From assembly GCA_045634085.1 (NCBI GenBank), contig JAZQZM010000015.1, positions 3,226 through 67,225 of the forward strand: a DNA stretch of 64,000 nucleotides, written 5' to 3'. Origin of the DNA: HGM04593 sp045634085 (GTDB taxonomy: Bacteria; Bacteroidota; Bacteroidia; Bacteroidales; Bacteroidaceae). The position numbers were made by a program, and so were the translations under genes. The notes below the pieces were generated by a model. That model did not search any database, was not told the origin of the DNA, and was given only the letters and a program-made list of their open reading frames with translations. Positions 15,936 to 25,388 of this stretch are shown here, piece after piece; the stretch's first letter is position 1, and every line of letters begins with the position of its first letter.

Positions 15936-17452
15936 AATTCTTCCACACATCTGCGATAAAGGAACTCGATGCCTACACCATAGAGCATGAGCCTATTGCT
16001 TCCATAGACCTTATGGAACGTGCTGCACGTGCATTGACAGTTGCTATACTTGACCGTTATGCCGGTTGCAGCTTTGCTGTGTTCGCAGGCCCGGGTAACA
16101 ATGGCGGTGATGGCCTTGCTGTTGCACGCATGCTTGCGGCAAAGGGGTGTGACGTGGCTGTGTGGCTTATAAACCCGAAAGGAAAACTCTCGCCCGATTG
16201 TGCTGTGAACCTTGAACGCCTGAAAGGAACCCCAGTTCTCACCAATGAGGTGCGTGGCGTCTTTGATATGCCCCAATTGGGAAGCAATACAATAATAATT
16301 GATGCTCTTTTTGGTAGCGGGCTCAATAAGCCGGTGGCCGGTTCTCTGTTTGCCGATGTGATAGACGGGATAAACGCCTTTGGTTGCCGTGTGGTGGCGG
16401 TAGACATGCCTTCGGGCCTGCTCGGCGAGAACAACCATCCGCCAAGTGGTGTGGTGGTGAATGCCGATGTCACGCTGACACTCCAGTTCCCGAAACTTTC
16501 ACAGTTGATGCCCGAGAATGCGCAGTATGTCGGCGATATGGAAATACTTGATATCGGGCTTTCAAAGGAGGGAATCGAGGAGGTGCCTTCTACGTTATAT
16601 TATACCGATGAAAAGGAGATAAAAGCATTGCTGAAGTCTCGTGGCAGGCATGCCCACAAGGGCAATTTCGGGCGCGCACTGCTGATCGCCGGTTCAAAGG
16701 GTATGGCTGGTGCCTCAGTCCTTGCTGCGCGTGCGGCTTTGCGTTCGGGTGTGGGGCTGCTCACGGTGCATGTCCCTGCTTGCAACAATGTCATTGTGCA
16801 GTCGTGTGTGCCCGAGGCGATGACGAGCATAGACAGCAATGAGTGCCGTTTCAGTGACAACATTGATGTTGCAAAGTACAATGCTGTTGCAGTCGGTCCT
16901 GGCCTTGGACAGGGCAAGGAGAGTGAGGCTGCACTGCTCAATCTCATTGAAAACTGCACCGCACCTATGGTGCTTGATGCCGATGCCCTGAATATCCTCT
17001 CGCGCAACAAGGAGTGGCTGCAACGGTTACCGCATGGCAGCGTGCTTACGCCTCATCCGGGAGAGTTTGAACGTCTTTTCGGCAAATTCCCCGGCAGATA
17101 CCATGCAATGGAGTCGGTCCGTGCCTTGGCGCGTGACTATGGTATTGCCTTTGTGTTCAAGGGTGCATATACAACAGTAATTGCCCCCGACGGCAATCTC
17201 TATTTCAACAGCACAGGCAACCCCGGCATGGCTACAGGTGGCAGCGGTGATGTGCTTACCGGTATTCTACTTGCTCTCTTGGCGCAAGGGTATGACTCTA
17301 CCGATGCTGCACGCATTGCGGTATATGTTCATGGACTTGCCGGCGATATTGCCGTGGCCGGAAAAGGCGAGACTGCGCTTGTTGCGGGTGATATTGTCGA
17401 ATGCCTGCCGCATGCGTGGCGGTCACTTGAAAGAAAGGAGGCTGTGCGATGA
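15932..17452 (+). CDS. nnr: Bifunctional NAD(P)HX epimerase / ADP-dependent dehydratase
   Basis: Repairs hydrated NADH and NADPH. In the 506-residue protein the N-terminal YjeF_N epimerase domain (about 1-215) shows GPGNNGGDGLAVARML and DALFGSGLNKP. The C-terminal ribokinase-like dehydratase domain (about 230-500) shows GRHAHKGNFGRALLIAGS, LTPHPGEFERLF and GNPGMATGGSGDVLTG with the catalytic Asp. Both domains appear intact. It overlaps aroQ upstream and the transporter downstream by four bases each, indicating tight translational coupling. Confidence 0.95.
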   Translation: MKFFHTSAIKELDAYTIEHEPIASIDLMERAARALTVAILDRYAGCSFAVFAGPGNNGGDGLAVARMLAAKGCDVAVWLINPKGKLSPDCAVNLERLKGTPVLTNEVRGVFDMPQLGSNTIIIDALFGSGLNKPVAGSLFADVIDGINAFGCRVVAVDMPSGLLGENNHPPSGVVVNADVTLTLQFPKLSQLMPENAQYVGDMEILDIGLSKEGIEEVPSTLYYTDEKEIKALLKSRGRHAHKGNFGRALLIAGSKGMAGASVLAARAALRSGVGLLTVHVPACNNVIVQSCVPEAMTSIDSNECRFSDNIDVAKYNAVAVGPGLGQGKESEAALLNLIENCTAPMVLDADALNILSRNKEWLQRLPHGSVLTPHPGEFERLFGKFPGRYHAMESVRALARDYGIAFVFKGAYTTVIAPDGNLYFNSTGNPGMATGGSGDVLTGILLALLAQGYDSTDAARIAVYVHGLAGDIAVAGKGETALVAGDIVECLPHAWRSLERKEAVR

Positions 17453-18405
17453 GACCTCTCCAGTTCCTGCGCGACTGGTCGCTACCCATTGCGATGTTGG
17501 GCGGCGCCTCGGCCTATCTTTTCTATCGTGAACTTCCTTTGGCCGAAGGTACCGGTAATCTTGTGTCGGAAATAGTCTCATTTCTGCAACCAACACTCAT
17601 ATTTACAATGCTTTTTGTCACCTTCTGCAAGGTGCGTATAAAAGAGCTCAGGCCTACACGCTGGCATCTGTGGCTGTTGCTGTTCCAGATGCTGCTGTTC
17701 ATTGTCATCTCTGTGATTATAGGAACATTCCGTGGAATGTCACCTGCGGTAAGGGTACTCCTTGAGGCTGCCATGATGTGTTTTGTGTGTCCCACTGCAA
17801 CAGCTGCAGCCGTGATAACATCCAGACTCGGTGGAAACTCTGCCTCGCTGATATCGTATACCATGCAGATAAACATTGCGGTGGCGCTTGTGGCTCCACT
17901 GTTCCTTGCTTACTCACACCCGGTAGAGGGCATGTCATTGGGCAGTTCCTTTGTCATAATTTTAGGAAAGGTCTTTCCATTGCTGCTGCTCCCGTTGTTG
18001 TGCGCTTCGCTGGTACGCAGGTTCCTGCCTAAGGTACATGGATGGATGGTGACAAAAGGGCGAGACTTGCCGTTCTATCTCTGGCTTGTGGCTTTGTCGC
18101 TTGCCATTGCCATGACCACAAGAGCGATAGTCCATTCACATCTCTCCCTGCTTGTCATGGCCGGCATTGCCGTGGTGTCGCTTGTGTGCTGTCTGGTGCA
18201 GTTTGCCGTGGGGCGCCGCATTGGGGCGCGTTATGGCGAGGTGATTGCCGCGGGGCAGTCATTGGGACAGAAGAACACCGTCTTTGCCATCTGGTTTGCC
18301 TATACTTTCCTGACTCCGGTTACCGCCATCGCCGGTGGTTTCTACTCCGTGTGGCACAATCTTGTAAATACCTGGCAACTCTACAGGCACAGACGCGGGA
18401 ACTGA
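17449..18405 (+). CDS. Bile acid:sodium symporter (BASS) family transporter
   Basis: A 318-residue inner-membrane protein with about nine or ten hydrophobic segments and positively charged loops. The C-terminal GQSLGQKNTVFAIWFAY and the central CPTATAAAVITSRLGG resemble the SBF/BASS fold in the two unwound helix regions that bind sodium and substrate. The substrate cannot be told from sequence; family members move bile acids, pantothenate, pyruvate or other organic anions. Start overlaps the nnr stop by four bases, so it is the last gene of the aroQ-nnr operon. The C terminus ends in a basic tail (LYRHRRGN). Confidence 0.82.
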   Translation: MRPLQFLRDWSLPIAMLGGASAYLFYRELPLAEGTGNLVSEIVSFLQPTLIFTMLFVTFCKVRIKELRPTRWHLWLLLFQMLLFIVISVIIGTFRGMSPAVRVLLEAAMMCFVCPTATAAAVITSRLGGNSASLISYTMQINIAVALVAPLFLAYSHPVEGMSLGSSFVIILGKVFPLLLLPLLCASLVRRFLPKVHGWMVTKGRDLPFYLWLVALSLAIAMTTRAIVHSHLSLLVMAGIAVVSLVCCLVQFAVGRRIGARYGEVIAAGQSLGQKNTVFAIWFAYTFLTPVTAIAGGFYSVWHNLVNTWQLYRHRRGN

Positions 18406-18446
18406 TGTTGCTGCTTAAAGGATGTTTGATGTAAAAATGGGGCTCT

Positions 18447-18468
18447 CGGACAGTATCAGCACTGTCCG
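18447..18468 (-). terminator. Hairpin at the end of mfd
   Basis: CGGACAGT (18447-18454) and ACTGTCCG (18461-18468) form an 8-bp stem with a six-base loop that contains the mfd stop codon. On the minus strand it is followed, after about ten bases, by ATTTTTAC. It lies between convergent genes. Confidence 0.5.
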
Positions 18469-21400
18469 GCAATGATGCTGTGGTTGCGTATCTCCTCGAT
18501 GAAAGCAAGTGCCGTCTCTACATTTTTTACGTTTTCAACGGTGATTATGCAGCGTCCGTCGCCCTCGCGCACCTTGCAGTTGAATGAACTTGTAGGGATG
18601 TAGCTCATTATTGTACCGAATGTCTCGCTTGTGTAGTAACGTTCGTTACGGGTGTCGACAAGGAACAGGTTCATCCTGCCGCCTTTCAGGTAGATTTTCT
18701 CTACTCCAAGGCTCTGGGCTTTGCGGCGCAGGGTGACCATACGTATGAGTTCCTCGCCTTCGGGCGGTATCTTACCGAAACGGTCGCGCAGGCGTGCCTT
18801 GAAGGGTTCTATGTCCCTCGGTTCGGTTATAGAGTCTAGTTCGCGGTAAAGCAGGATGCGTTCGTTGCTGTCGGGGACATATATGGCCGGGAACAGCAGT
18901 TCAAGGTCACTCTCTACGAAACACTCCTTCACATAGCGGTCTGTCTCGCTGCTGCTCTCTTCCTCCTCCTGTGTGAGTATGTCGCCGAACTCCTCCTCCT
19001 TGATTTCGCGTACGGCTTCGGCAAGAATCTTCTGGTATGTCTCATAACCCAAGTCGGCAATGAATCCGCTCTGTTCGGCACCCAACAGGTTTCCGGCTCC
19101 TCGTATGTCAAGGTCCTGCATGGCTATGTGCATTCCGCTGCCCAGTTCACTGAAACTCTCGATAGCCTCAAGACGTCGGCGGGCATCGGTGGGCAGGTTC
19201 TCTCTTGGTGGCGTGAGCATGTAGCAGAAGGCCTTGCGCTTGCCACGTCCTACGCGTCCACGCATCTGGTGCAGGTCACTCAAACCGAAGTTCTGCGCCT
19301 GGTTTATGATGATGGTGTTCACGTTCGGTATATTGATTCCGTTCTCTACAATTGAAGTAGCGATGAGTACGTCATAATCATGGTTTATGAACTCATACAG
19401 TGTCTTCTCAAGCGCCGCGGGTTCCATCTGTCCATGTCCGGTGCACACTCTGGCATCGGGTACATGCTGTCTTATGAGTCTTGCCAGTTCATCCATTCCC
19501 GATATGCGGTTGGTTATTAGGAATACCTGGCCGTTGCGGCTGAGCTCGAAGCTGATGGCTTCCTTTATTACTTCGGCATTGAAGGTCTGTATCTCGGTAT
19601 GTATGGGGTAGCGGTTTGGCGGCGGTGTCTGTATCATGGAGAGGTCGCGCGCGCCCATAATTGAGAACTGCAGGGTACGCGGGATGGGTGTTGCTGTCAT
19701 GGTAAGCGTGTCCACATTCACCTTGAACTGGCGCAGCTTCTCCTTTACGGCAACGCCGAACTTCTGCTCCTCGTCAATAATGAGCAGTCCCAGGTCCTTG
19801 AACTTGACCTCCTTGCTTGTGAGTTTGTGGGTACCAATGACAATATCTACCTTACCCTCCTTTATCTCTTCGATAATCTTCTTGGTTGTTGCTGCACTGC
19901 GTGCTCGGCTAAGGTACTCGATGTTGCATGGGAAATCCTTCAGGCGTTCCTTGAATGTGAGATAGTGCTGGTAGGCAAGTACGGTTGTGGGTACCAGTAC
20001 GGCAACCTGTTTGCCGTCCGTAGCGGCCTTGAAAGCGGCGCGTATTGCGACCTCGGTCTTGCCGAATCCTACATCGCCGCATATCAGACGGTCCATGGGA
20101 CGTTTGCGTTCCATGTCGCGCTTCACTTCGTTTGTGGCTTTCAGCTGGTCGGGGGTGTCTTCGTATATGAAGCTTGCCTCAAGTTCGTTCTGCAGATAAC
20201 TGTCGGGTGAGAATGCGAATCCCTCCTCCTTGTGACGCTGCGAATAGAGCTTTATGAGGTCGCGGGCAATGTCCTTTATCTTCTTCTTTGTCCTCTCCTT
20301 GATTCGTTCCCAGGCTCCTGTGCCGAGTTTGTTCACAGCAGGCGGCTCGCCCTCCTTGCCGCGGTACTTTGAAATCTTGTGCAGGTTGTGGATTGAGACG
20401 AACACGACGTCGTCATTCTTATATATGAGTTTGATGGCTTCCTGTGTAGAGTTGCCGCTGGGGATGCGCACCAGACCTCCGAACTTGCCCACGCCATGAT
20501 CAATGTGCACGATGTAATCGCCAATGCCGAACTCCTTGAGCTCCTTTATGGTAAGTGCAACCTTGCCGTTGCGTGCACGGTCGCTGCGCAGGCGGAAATT
20601 GTGGAATCGGCCGAACAACTGGTGGTCGGTGAAAAGGGCAATCTTCAGAATATTGTCGCAGAATCCCTCGTGTATTGTGTGCCCTATTGGTGTGAAAGGG
20701 ATTTCATCGCCGCGTTCCTCGAATATGGCTTTCAGGCGTTCTGCCTGATGAAGGTCGTCGGTGAGCAGGAACAGTCTGTATCCTTTTTCGATGTACTCTT
20801 TGAAGTTGCGGCTTACAAGGTCAAAATCCTTGTGGAAAAGCGGTTGCAGTGATGTGCTGAACTTCACTTTCGTGTTTGCACTGTTCATGCTGCGCAGTTC
20901 CCAATGCTTTACACTTTTGGCAAAAGTCTCAACCTCGACAGCCGACATCAGTTCGGGCATCTCAGGTAATTCACTTTCTGATAGCCTTGCCTGCAGTGTG
21001 AACCCCTCGTTGCGCAGCTTCTCAATGCTTCCCTTTACAAAATCAATATCCTTTGTTATGAATATACTGTTCTTTGGCAGGAACGAAGTTATCGAAACTG
21101 TCTCTTTGCCTGTCACTTTGGGCACTATGCTTGCCTCCTCCGTGCGTTCTCTTGAGAGCTGGCTCTCGACCTCGAATGTCCTTATGCTCTCGACCTCGTC
21201 TCCAAAGAAGTCAATGCGGTAAGGAAATTCCGATGAAAAGGAGAAAATATCGATGAGGCTTCCTCGCATTGCGAACTCGCCCGGCTCGTATACGTATGTC
21301 ACTTCCTTGAACTTCAGTGCCGTCAGGCGCTTCTCCACCTCCTCGCGGCTTATTCGGTCTCCCAAGGCAATTGAGAGGGTCTTCTCTTCAAGGTCGCCCT

Positions 21401-21815
21401 GCGATGCTACCTTCTCGGCAAGAGCTTCGGGGTGTGTGACTATCACAAGCCCCTCTTTGCGGCGGCGGTTGATAAGGCGGCTCATTACCTCGGTGCGCAG
21501 AATGCGGTTGGCATCATCCTCCTGTCCGTATTTCATCGCACGGCGGAACGATGACGGGAAAAACAGTATGTTGCTGTCGTTTGATATCTGCATCATGTCG
21601 TGGTAGAAATAACCGGCCTCTTCGGCATCGTTCATTACCACAAGCATGGTCTGTCCGGGGGCTCTCTGTTTGAGACCGCATAGCGTCATTGCCGCGCTGC
21701 TGCCCAACAATCCCTCGAGAAAGGCATGCTTCCTGCCCCCCTCTTCACGCAGCTGCATCAGGGCGTCTACACCCGGGTGCTGTGCATATATGTGCTGAAT
21801 CTCTTTCGGTTCCAT
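18456..21815 (-). CDS. mfd: Transcription-repair coupling factor Mfd
   Basis: Removes RNA polymerase stalled at DNA lesions and recruits the UvrABC repair system. The 1119-residue protein has the UvrB-homology N-terminal region, an RNA-polymerase interaction domain (around FGIGDYIVHIDHGVGKF), a RecG-like helicase core with Walker A GDVGFGKTEVA, Walker B DEEQKFGV, TATPIPRTLQF and GRVGRGKRKAF, and a C-terminal TRCF domain. The ATG at 21815 (MEPKEIQHIYAQHPGV) was preferred over one nine codons upstream because it matches the usual N terminus of the family. Monocistronic; the thioesterase gene is divergent. Confidence 0.95.
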   Translation of the reverse strand: MEPKEIQHIYAQHPGVDALMQLREEGGRKHAFLEGLLGSSAAMTLCGLKQRAPGQTMLVVMNDAEEAGYFYHDMMQISNDSNILFFPSSFRRAMKYGQEDDANRILRTEVMSRLINRRRKEGLVIVTHPEALAEKVASQGDLEEKTLSIALGDRISREEVEKRLTALKFKEVTYVYEPGEFAMRGSLIDIFSFSSEFPYRIDFFGDEVESIRTFEVESQLSRERTEEASIVPKVTGKETVSITSFLPKNSIFITKDIDFVKGSIEKLRNEGFTLQARLSESELPEMPELMSAVEVETFAKSVKHWELRSMNSANTKVKFSTSLQPLFHKDFDLVSRNFKEYIEKGYRLFLLTDDLHQAERLKAIFEERGDEIPFTPIGHTIHEGFCDNILKIALFTDHQLFGRFHNFRLRSDRARNGKVALTIKELKEFGIGDYIVHIDHGVGKFGGLVRIPSGNSTQEAIKLIYKNDDVVFVSIHNLHKISKYRGKEGEPPAVNKLGTGAWERIKERTKKKIKDIARDLIKLYSQRHKEEGFAFSPDSYLQNELEASFIYEDTPDQLKATNEVKRDMERKRPMDRLICGDVGFGKTEVAIRAAFKAATDGKQVAVLVPTTVLAYQHYLTFKERLKDFPCNIEYLSRARSAATTKKIIEEIKEGKVDIVIGTHKLTSKEVKFKDLGLLIIDEEQKFGVAVKEKLRQFKVNVDTLTMTATPIPRTLQFSIMGARDLSMIQTPPPNRYPIHTEIQTFNAEVIKEAISFELSRNGQVFLITNRISGMDELARLIRQHVPDARVCTGHGQMEPAALEKTLYEFINHDYDVLIATSIVENGINIPNVNTIIINQAQNFGLSDLHQMRGRVGRGKRKAFCYMLTPPRENLPTDARRRLEAIESFSELGSGMHIAMQDLDIRGAGNLLGAEQSGFIADLGYETYQKILAEAVREIKEEEFGDILTQEEEESSSETDRYVKECFVESDLELLFPAIYVPDSNERILLYRELDSITEPRDIEPFKARLRDRFGKIPPEGEELIRMVTLRRKAQSLGVEKIYLKGGRMNLFLVDTRNERYYTSETFGTIMSYIPTSSFNCKVREGDGRCIITVENVKNVETALAFIEEIRNHSIIAGQC

Positions 21816-21931
21816 TGTCAACAATAGCGCGAAATTAATCATTTCTCCGCAATAAAGAAAACAAAAACATGTTGCTTGGTATTATAATGCTATAAATTTT
21901 CTTAAAAACGGCATTGAATGATTTATTGTTG

Positions 21932-21939
21932 TATATTTG
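21932..21939 (+). promoter_or_regulatory. Probable -7 box for the thioesterase gene
   Basis: TATATTTG fits TAnnTTTG and lies 33 bases before the ATG at 21973. The nearest upstream TTG (21914-21916) has a 15-base spacer, shorter than usual. Confidence 0.4.
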
Positions 21940-21972
21940 CATTTAGCGTTATTCTAGCAGGTATATTGATTT

Positions 21973-22386
21973 ATGGAGAAATACAGTTTTGAATACGAGA
22001 TGAAGGTGCGCGACTACGAGTGCGACATTCAAGGCGTGGTGAACAATGCCAACTATCAGCATTATATGGAACATGCCCGTCATGAGTTCCTGGAGACGTT
22101 CGGAGTGAGTTTCAGTGCTTTGCACGAGAAGGGGATAGACCTCATGGTGGCAAAAGTCGCCATTGAATACAAACGTCCTTTGCGTGGCGGTGACAGGTTC
22201 GCAGTGCGCATAAACATGGTTCGCAAGGGTGCGAAACTGGTGATGCTGCAGGATATATACAATCTTGAGAGCAATGTCCTTTCGGCAAAAGGTGAGATAG
22301 ATGTCGTATGCCTGAAGGGCGGACGTCTCACACGTGGCGAGATTTTTGACGAACTGTTCAAGGATTACTTCAAAAGCAATATCTGA
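21973..22386 (+). CDS. Acyl-CoA thioesterase, hot-dog fold (4HBT/YbgC type)
   Basis: A 137-residue single hot-dog domain. The motif YECDIQGVVNNANYQHYMEHAR carries the catalytic Asp (DIQGVVNNANY) of the 4-hydroxybenzoyl-CoA thioesterase/YbgC group. It probably hydrolyses short or medium acyl-CoA in the cytoplasm; the natural substrate is not evident. The ATG starts MEKYSFEYEMKVRDYE, which begins the first beta strand as expected. The next small gene starts one base after the stop, so the two are co-expressed. Confidence 0.88.
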   Translation: MEKYSFEYEMKVRDYECDIQGVVNNANYQHYMEHARHEFLETFGVSFSALHEKGIDLMVAKVAIEYKRPLRGGDRFAVRINMVRKGAKLVMLQDIYNLESNVLSAKGEIDVVCLKGGRLTRGEIFDELFKDYFKSNI

Positions 22387-22387
22387 T

Positions 22388-22756
22388 ATGGAGACTCTTA
22401 TTTCATTGGTGATATTCGGTGTGATATACTCGTTGGTATATGTTGTCAAGCATAAGCTTCCGAAAATTCAAGGTGATGAACCTGATGAAGTAATGGATGA
22501 ACCTTTTCAGCAGACATATATGCCTGAGCCCGAGACTATTGCTCCTGCCGTCACAAAAAAGAAGGATGCCGGCAATAGAAAGAGGCCGTTGCTGTATGGC
22601 GAGGGCAAAGCGGCTGGGAACAAGGAACACCGTTCTACATACGATTCGTCGGTCGAAAATGAGTTGCCCAAAGGCAAACGCTTCAGCATCGGTAACAGAT
22701 CTGAGGCAAAACGCGCATTCATATATTCCGAGATTTTCAACAGGAAATATCAGTAA
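22388..22756 (+). CDS. Small membrane-anchored hypothetical protein
   Basis: A 122-residue protein starting METLISLVIFGVIYSL: residues 3-20 are one membrane segment with a short outside end. The rest is a charged, proline- and lysine-rich linker (about 21-95) and a more conserved-looking C-terminal stretch, RSEAKRAFIYSEIFNRKY. That ending is known to me from small Bacteroidales proteins of unknown function. The ATG at 22388 was preferred over an upstream frame extension overlapping the thioesterase because it starts directly with the membrane segment. Confidence 0.7.
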   Translation: METLISLVIFGVIYSLVYVVKHKLPKIQGDEPDEVMDEPFQQTYMPEPETIAPAVTKKKDAGNRKRPLLYGEGKAAGNKEHRSTYDSSVENELPKGKRFSIGNRSEAKRAFIYSEIFNRKYQ

Positions 22757-22801
22757 GTATTTATAAGTTCAGGATTTACAGACATTAAAAAAAGAGACGA
22801 T

Positions 22802-24289
22802 ATGAGCTACCCTATTATCACAGCCCAAGAGGCTGCTGGCTACATAAAGAACGGGTATGGTGTAGGCATTAGTGGTTTTACCCTTTCGGGAACCCCCAAG
22901 ACGGTGTTGCCCGAGGTTGCAAGGATTGCCGAGGAGGAGCATGCTGCAGGCAGGCCATTCAAGATAAACCTTTTTACAGGCGCATCGACTGGCGATGCCA
23001 TTGATGGCATGCTTACACGTGCCAAGGCTTTGAACTTCAGAGCTCCGTTCATCTCGAATCCGGTGGTGCGTGAAGCTATCAACAATAAGGAGATTGAGTA
23101 TGCCGACCTTCATCTCTCCCTCATGGCACAGGACCTGCGTTATGGTTATCTAGGGAAGGTGGATGTAGCGATACTTGAGGCGATAGATATAACTCCCGAC
23201 GGCAAGGTGTATCTTACCACTGCTGGTGGAATAGGTCAGACTGTGGCGAATCTTGCCGACAAAATTATAATTGAACGCAATACGTATCATCATACCATGG
23301 GGCTGCACGATGTGTATGAACCCCTTGACCCTCCGTACCGCAGGGATATTCCAATCTATAATGCCGCCGACAGGGTGGGTAAACCATATGTTCAGGTCGA
23401 CCCCAAGAAGGTCGTGGGTATCGTGGAGGTGTATTTGCCCAACGAACAGGTGGTTTTCAAGGAACTGGACCCCGTTACGCGCAAGATTGGTGAGAATGTC
23501 GTAGGTTTTATACTTAATGACATGAAGCGTGGAATAATTCCTGCAACGGGACTGCCAATTCAGAGCGGTATCGGTAATGTGGCCAATGCCGTTCTCAAGG
23601 CTCTTGAGAACTGTGCGGAATTGCCGGCACTTGACCTCTATTCCGAGGTGCTTCAGGATTCTGTTATCGACCTCATGGAGCACGGGCGTATAAAAGCCGG
23701 CAGTACATGTTCGCTTTCACTCAGTCAGGAATGCTTGCAGCAAGTGTATGATAACCTTGATTTCTTCCGAGACCGGCTCATTTTGCGTCCGTCCGAAATA
23801 TCGAATCATCCCGAAATCATACGTCGTCTGGGTATAATTGCCATGAATACAGCCATTGCTGTCGATCTGTACGGTTGTGTCAACTCATCACACATTGGGG
23901 GAACACGCCTTATGAACGGCATTGGTGGTTCGGGAGACTTTGCACGTAATGCGTATGTTTCAATATTCATGTGTCCGTCAACGCAGAAGGGCGGTGCCGT
24001 GAGTTCTATTGTGCCTATGGTTACGCATGCCGATCACACTGAGCATGATGTAAGGGTTGTCGTGACGGAGTGGGGTGTTGCCGATTTGCGTGGCAAGGGA
24101 CCCGATGAACGTGCACGTCTGCTTATAGAGAATTGTGCCCACCCCGATTACCGTAATCTGCTTTGGGATTATCTCAAGATTTCAAAGAACGGTCACGTGT
24201 CGCACAATGTGGCTGCGGCTTTGGCTTTGAATACCGCATATGAACGTGAGGGTGACATGCGTAAAATTGATTGGAGCAAGTATATATGA
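22802..24289 (+). CDS. Acetyl-CoA hydrolase/transferase family (succinate CoA-transferase type)
   Basis: Moves coenzyme A between carboxylic acids in the cytoplasm. In Bacteroidales this family typically couples succinate, acetate and propionate in fermentation. The 495-residue protein has two CoA-transferase halves; TPKTVLPEVA and LFTGASTGDAIDG lie in the first. Glu282 in YSEVLQDSVIDL is the likely catalytic glutamate by family comparison, and GGTRLMNGIGGSGDFARNAY and TEWGVADLRGKGPDERAR are characteristic of the Cat1/AarC/ScpC group. Exact acyl preference cannot be decided. It overlaps the next gene by four bases. Confidence 0.9.
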   Translation: MSYPIITAQEAAGYIKNGYGVGISGFTLSGTPKTVLPEVARIAEEEHAAGRPFKINLFTGASTGDAIDGMLTRAKALNFRAPFISNPVVREAINNKEIEYADLHLSLMAQDLRYGYLGKVDVAILEAIDITPDGKVYLTTAGGIGQTVANLADKIIIERNTYHHTMGLHDVYEPLDPPYRRDIPIYNAADRVGKPYVQVDPKKVVGIVEVYLPNEQVVFKELDPVTRKIGENVVGFILNDMKRGIIPATGLPIQSGIGNVANAVLKALENCAELPALDLYSEVLQDSVIDLMEHGRIKAGSTCSLSLSQECLQQVYDNLDFFRDRLILRPSEISNHPEIIRRLGIIAMNTAIAVDLYGCVNSSHIGGTRLMNGIGGSGDFARNAYVSIFMCPSTQKGGAVSSIVPMVTHADHTEHDVRVVVTEWGVADLRGKGPDERARLLIENCAHPDYRNLLWDYLKISKNGHVSHNVAAALALNTAYEREGDMRKIDWSKYI

Positions 24290-24825
24290 ACAGGAAAAAA
24301 CTTGTAACCGAAATGGGGCGCATCGACCGTGATGCCTTTACCAAAGCCGATAAATTACCGTTGGTGGTGGTGCTTGACAATGTGCGTAGCCTGCATAATG
24401 TAGGTTCTGTGTTCCGCACCGGTGATGCATTCAGGGTAGAACGCATTGTGCTTTGCGGAATAACAGCTACTCCACCGAGTGCCGAGATACACAAGACTGC
24501 ACTTGGAGCAGAGGATGTCGTCGAATGGCAGTACTTCGAGTCGACGATGGATGCTGTTGCTGCATTGCGTAACGATGGGTTCAGTGTATTTTCAATTGAA
24601 CAATGCGAGGGTAGTATCGCACTACAGGATTTTGCGGCGGCTCCCGGTCGGCGCTATGCTGTCGTTCTTGGCAATGAGGTGAAGGGGGTGCAGCAGGCGG
24701 TCGTCGATGCTTCAGACGGCGCGATAGAGATTCCGCAGTTTGGTACAAAGCATTCGCTTAACGTGTCGGTAACGGCTGGAATGGTCATATGGGAGTTTGC
24801 CAAGAAACTTGGTCTTGTGCAGTAA
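24286..24825 (+). CDS. TrmH/SpoU-family RNA methyltransferase
   Basis: A 179-residue SPOUT (trefoil-knot) methyltransferase that should methylate the 2'-OH of a tRNA or rRNA ribose using S-adenosylmethionine. Motif 1 is LDNVRSLHNVGSVFRTGDAF with the conserved N and R, motif 2 AVVLGNEVKGVQQAVVD, and motif 3 IEIPQFGTKHSLNVSVTAGM. The ATG at 24286 overlaps the CoA-transferase stop by four bases (ATGA). The short N-terminal extension without an L30e-like domain suggests a TrmH- or TrmL-like rather than RlmB-like enzyme; the target site is unknown. Confidence 0.87.
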   Translation: MNRKKLVTEMGRIDRDAFTKADKLPLVVVLDNVRSLHNVGSVFRTGDAFRVERIVLCGITATPPSAEIHKTALGAEDVVEWQYFESTMDAVAALRNDGFSVFSIEQCEGSIALQDFAAAPGRRYAVVLGNEVKGVQQAVVDASDGAIEIPQFGTKHSLNVSVTAGMVIWEFAKKLGLVQ

Positions 24826-24850
24826 TTTCAAAGATTTTGTGATGTAGATT

Positions 24851-25222
24851 ATGGGAAGAAACAAATTTTCACAGCGTGAGATAGGTATTATACGCAAACT
24901 GCTCGGTCAGAAGATGGTGGTCAGCCGGGGTGCCCAGAAGATGGTGCGCCATACTCTGCGTACGGTATTCGAGTTCAATATTTCCGACTTCAATGTTCAG
25001 GGAAAGGCTTTCGGGCCGCTTGATCTTGACGAGTGTGTGCGTAGGGGGAGGATTCATATTCTTGATGAGGCTACAATTGAAGCCATGAAACTGCGTCATG
25101 CCGAGAAGAAACGTCATGAGGAGTCCCTTGACCAGGCCGAGGCTATTGCCAATGGTGAGGTTGTTGACTGGCAGAAGGTGCTCGAGGAGTGGAACGAGTA
25201 TTATAAGAATAATCCAGAGTAA
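24851..25222 (+). CDS. Conserved hypothetical protein
   Basis: A 123-residue soluble, basic N-terminal/acidic C-terminal protein. I do not recognise a named domain. The N-terminal half (MGRNKFSQREIGIIRKLLGQ, RAQKM-like basic helix) looks able to bind nucleic acid; the C-terminal part is a charged helix ending EWNEYYKNNPE. It lies 25 bases after the RNA methyltransferase gene, so an RNA-related role is possible but unproven. A strong hairpin follows. Confidence 0.65.
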   Translation: MGRNKFSQREIGIIRKLLGQKMVVSRGAQKMVRHTLRTVFEFNISDFNVQGKAFGPLDLDECVRRGRIHILDEATIEAMKLRHAEKKRHEESLDQAEAIANGEVVDWQKVLEEWNEYYKNNPE

Positions 25223-25243
25223 CTCGTTGAAGGCTTGTGAAAT

Positions 25244-25287
25244 AATAGACATGGGAGGGTGTGTGTGCATGCTCTCCCATGTCTATT
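25244..25287. terminator. Hairpin after the CoA-transferase/methyltransferase operon
   Basis: AATAGACATGGGAG (25244-25257) and CTCCCATGTCTATT (25274-25287) form a perfect 14-bp stem with a 16-base loop. No long T run follows, but the position is right for ending the operon. Confidence 0.65.
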
Positions 25288-25388
25288 TCAATGGATTGTC
25301 CTAAAAAAGGTTGTCGTTAGTGGATATATGACAAAAAATGAGTACCTTTGCCGGGTATTTATTATAAAATAATAATATTATATATACT

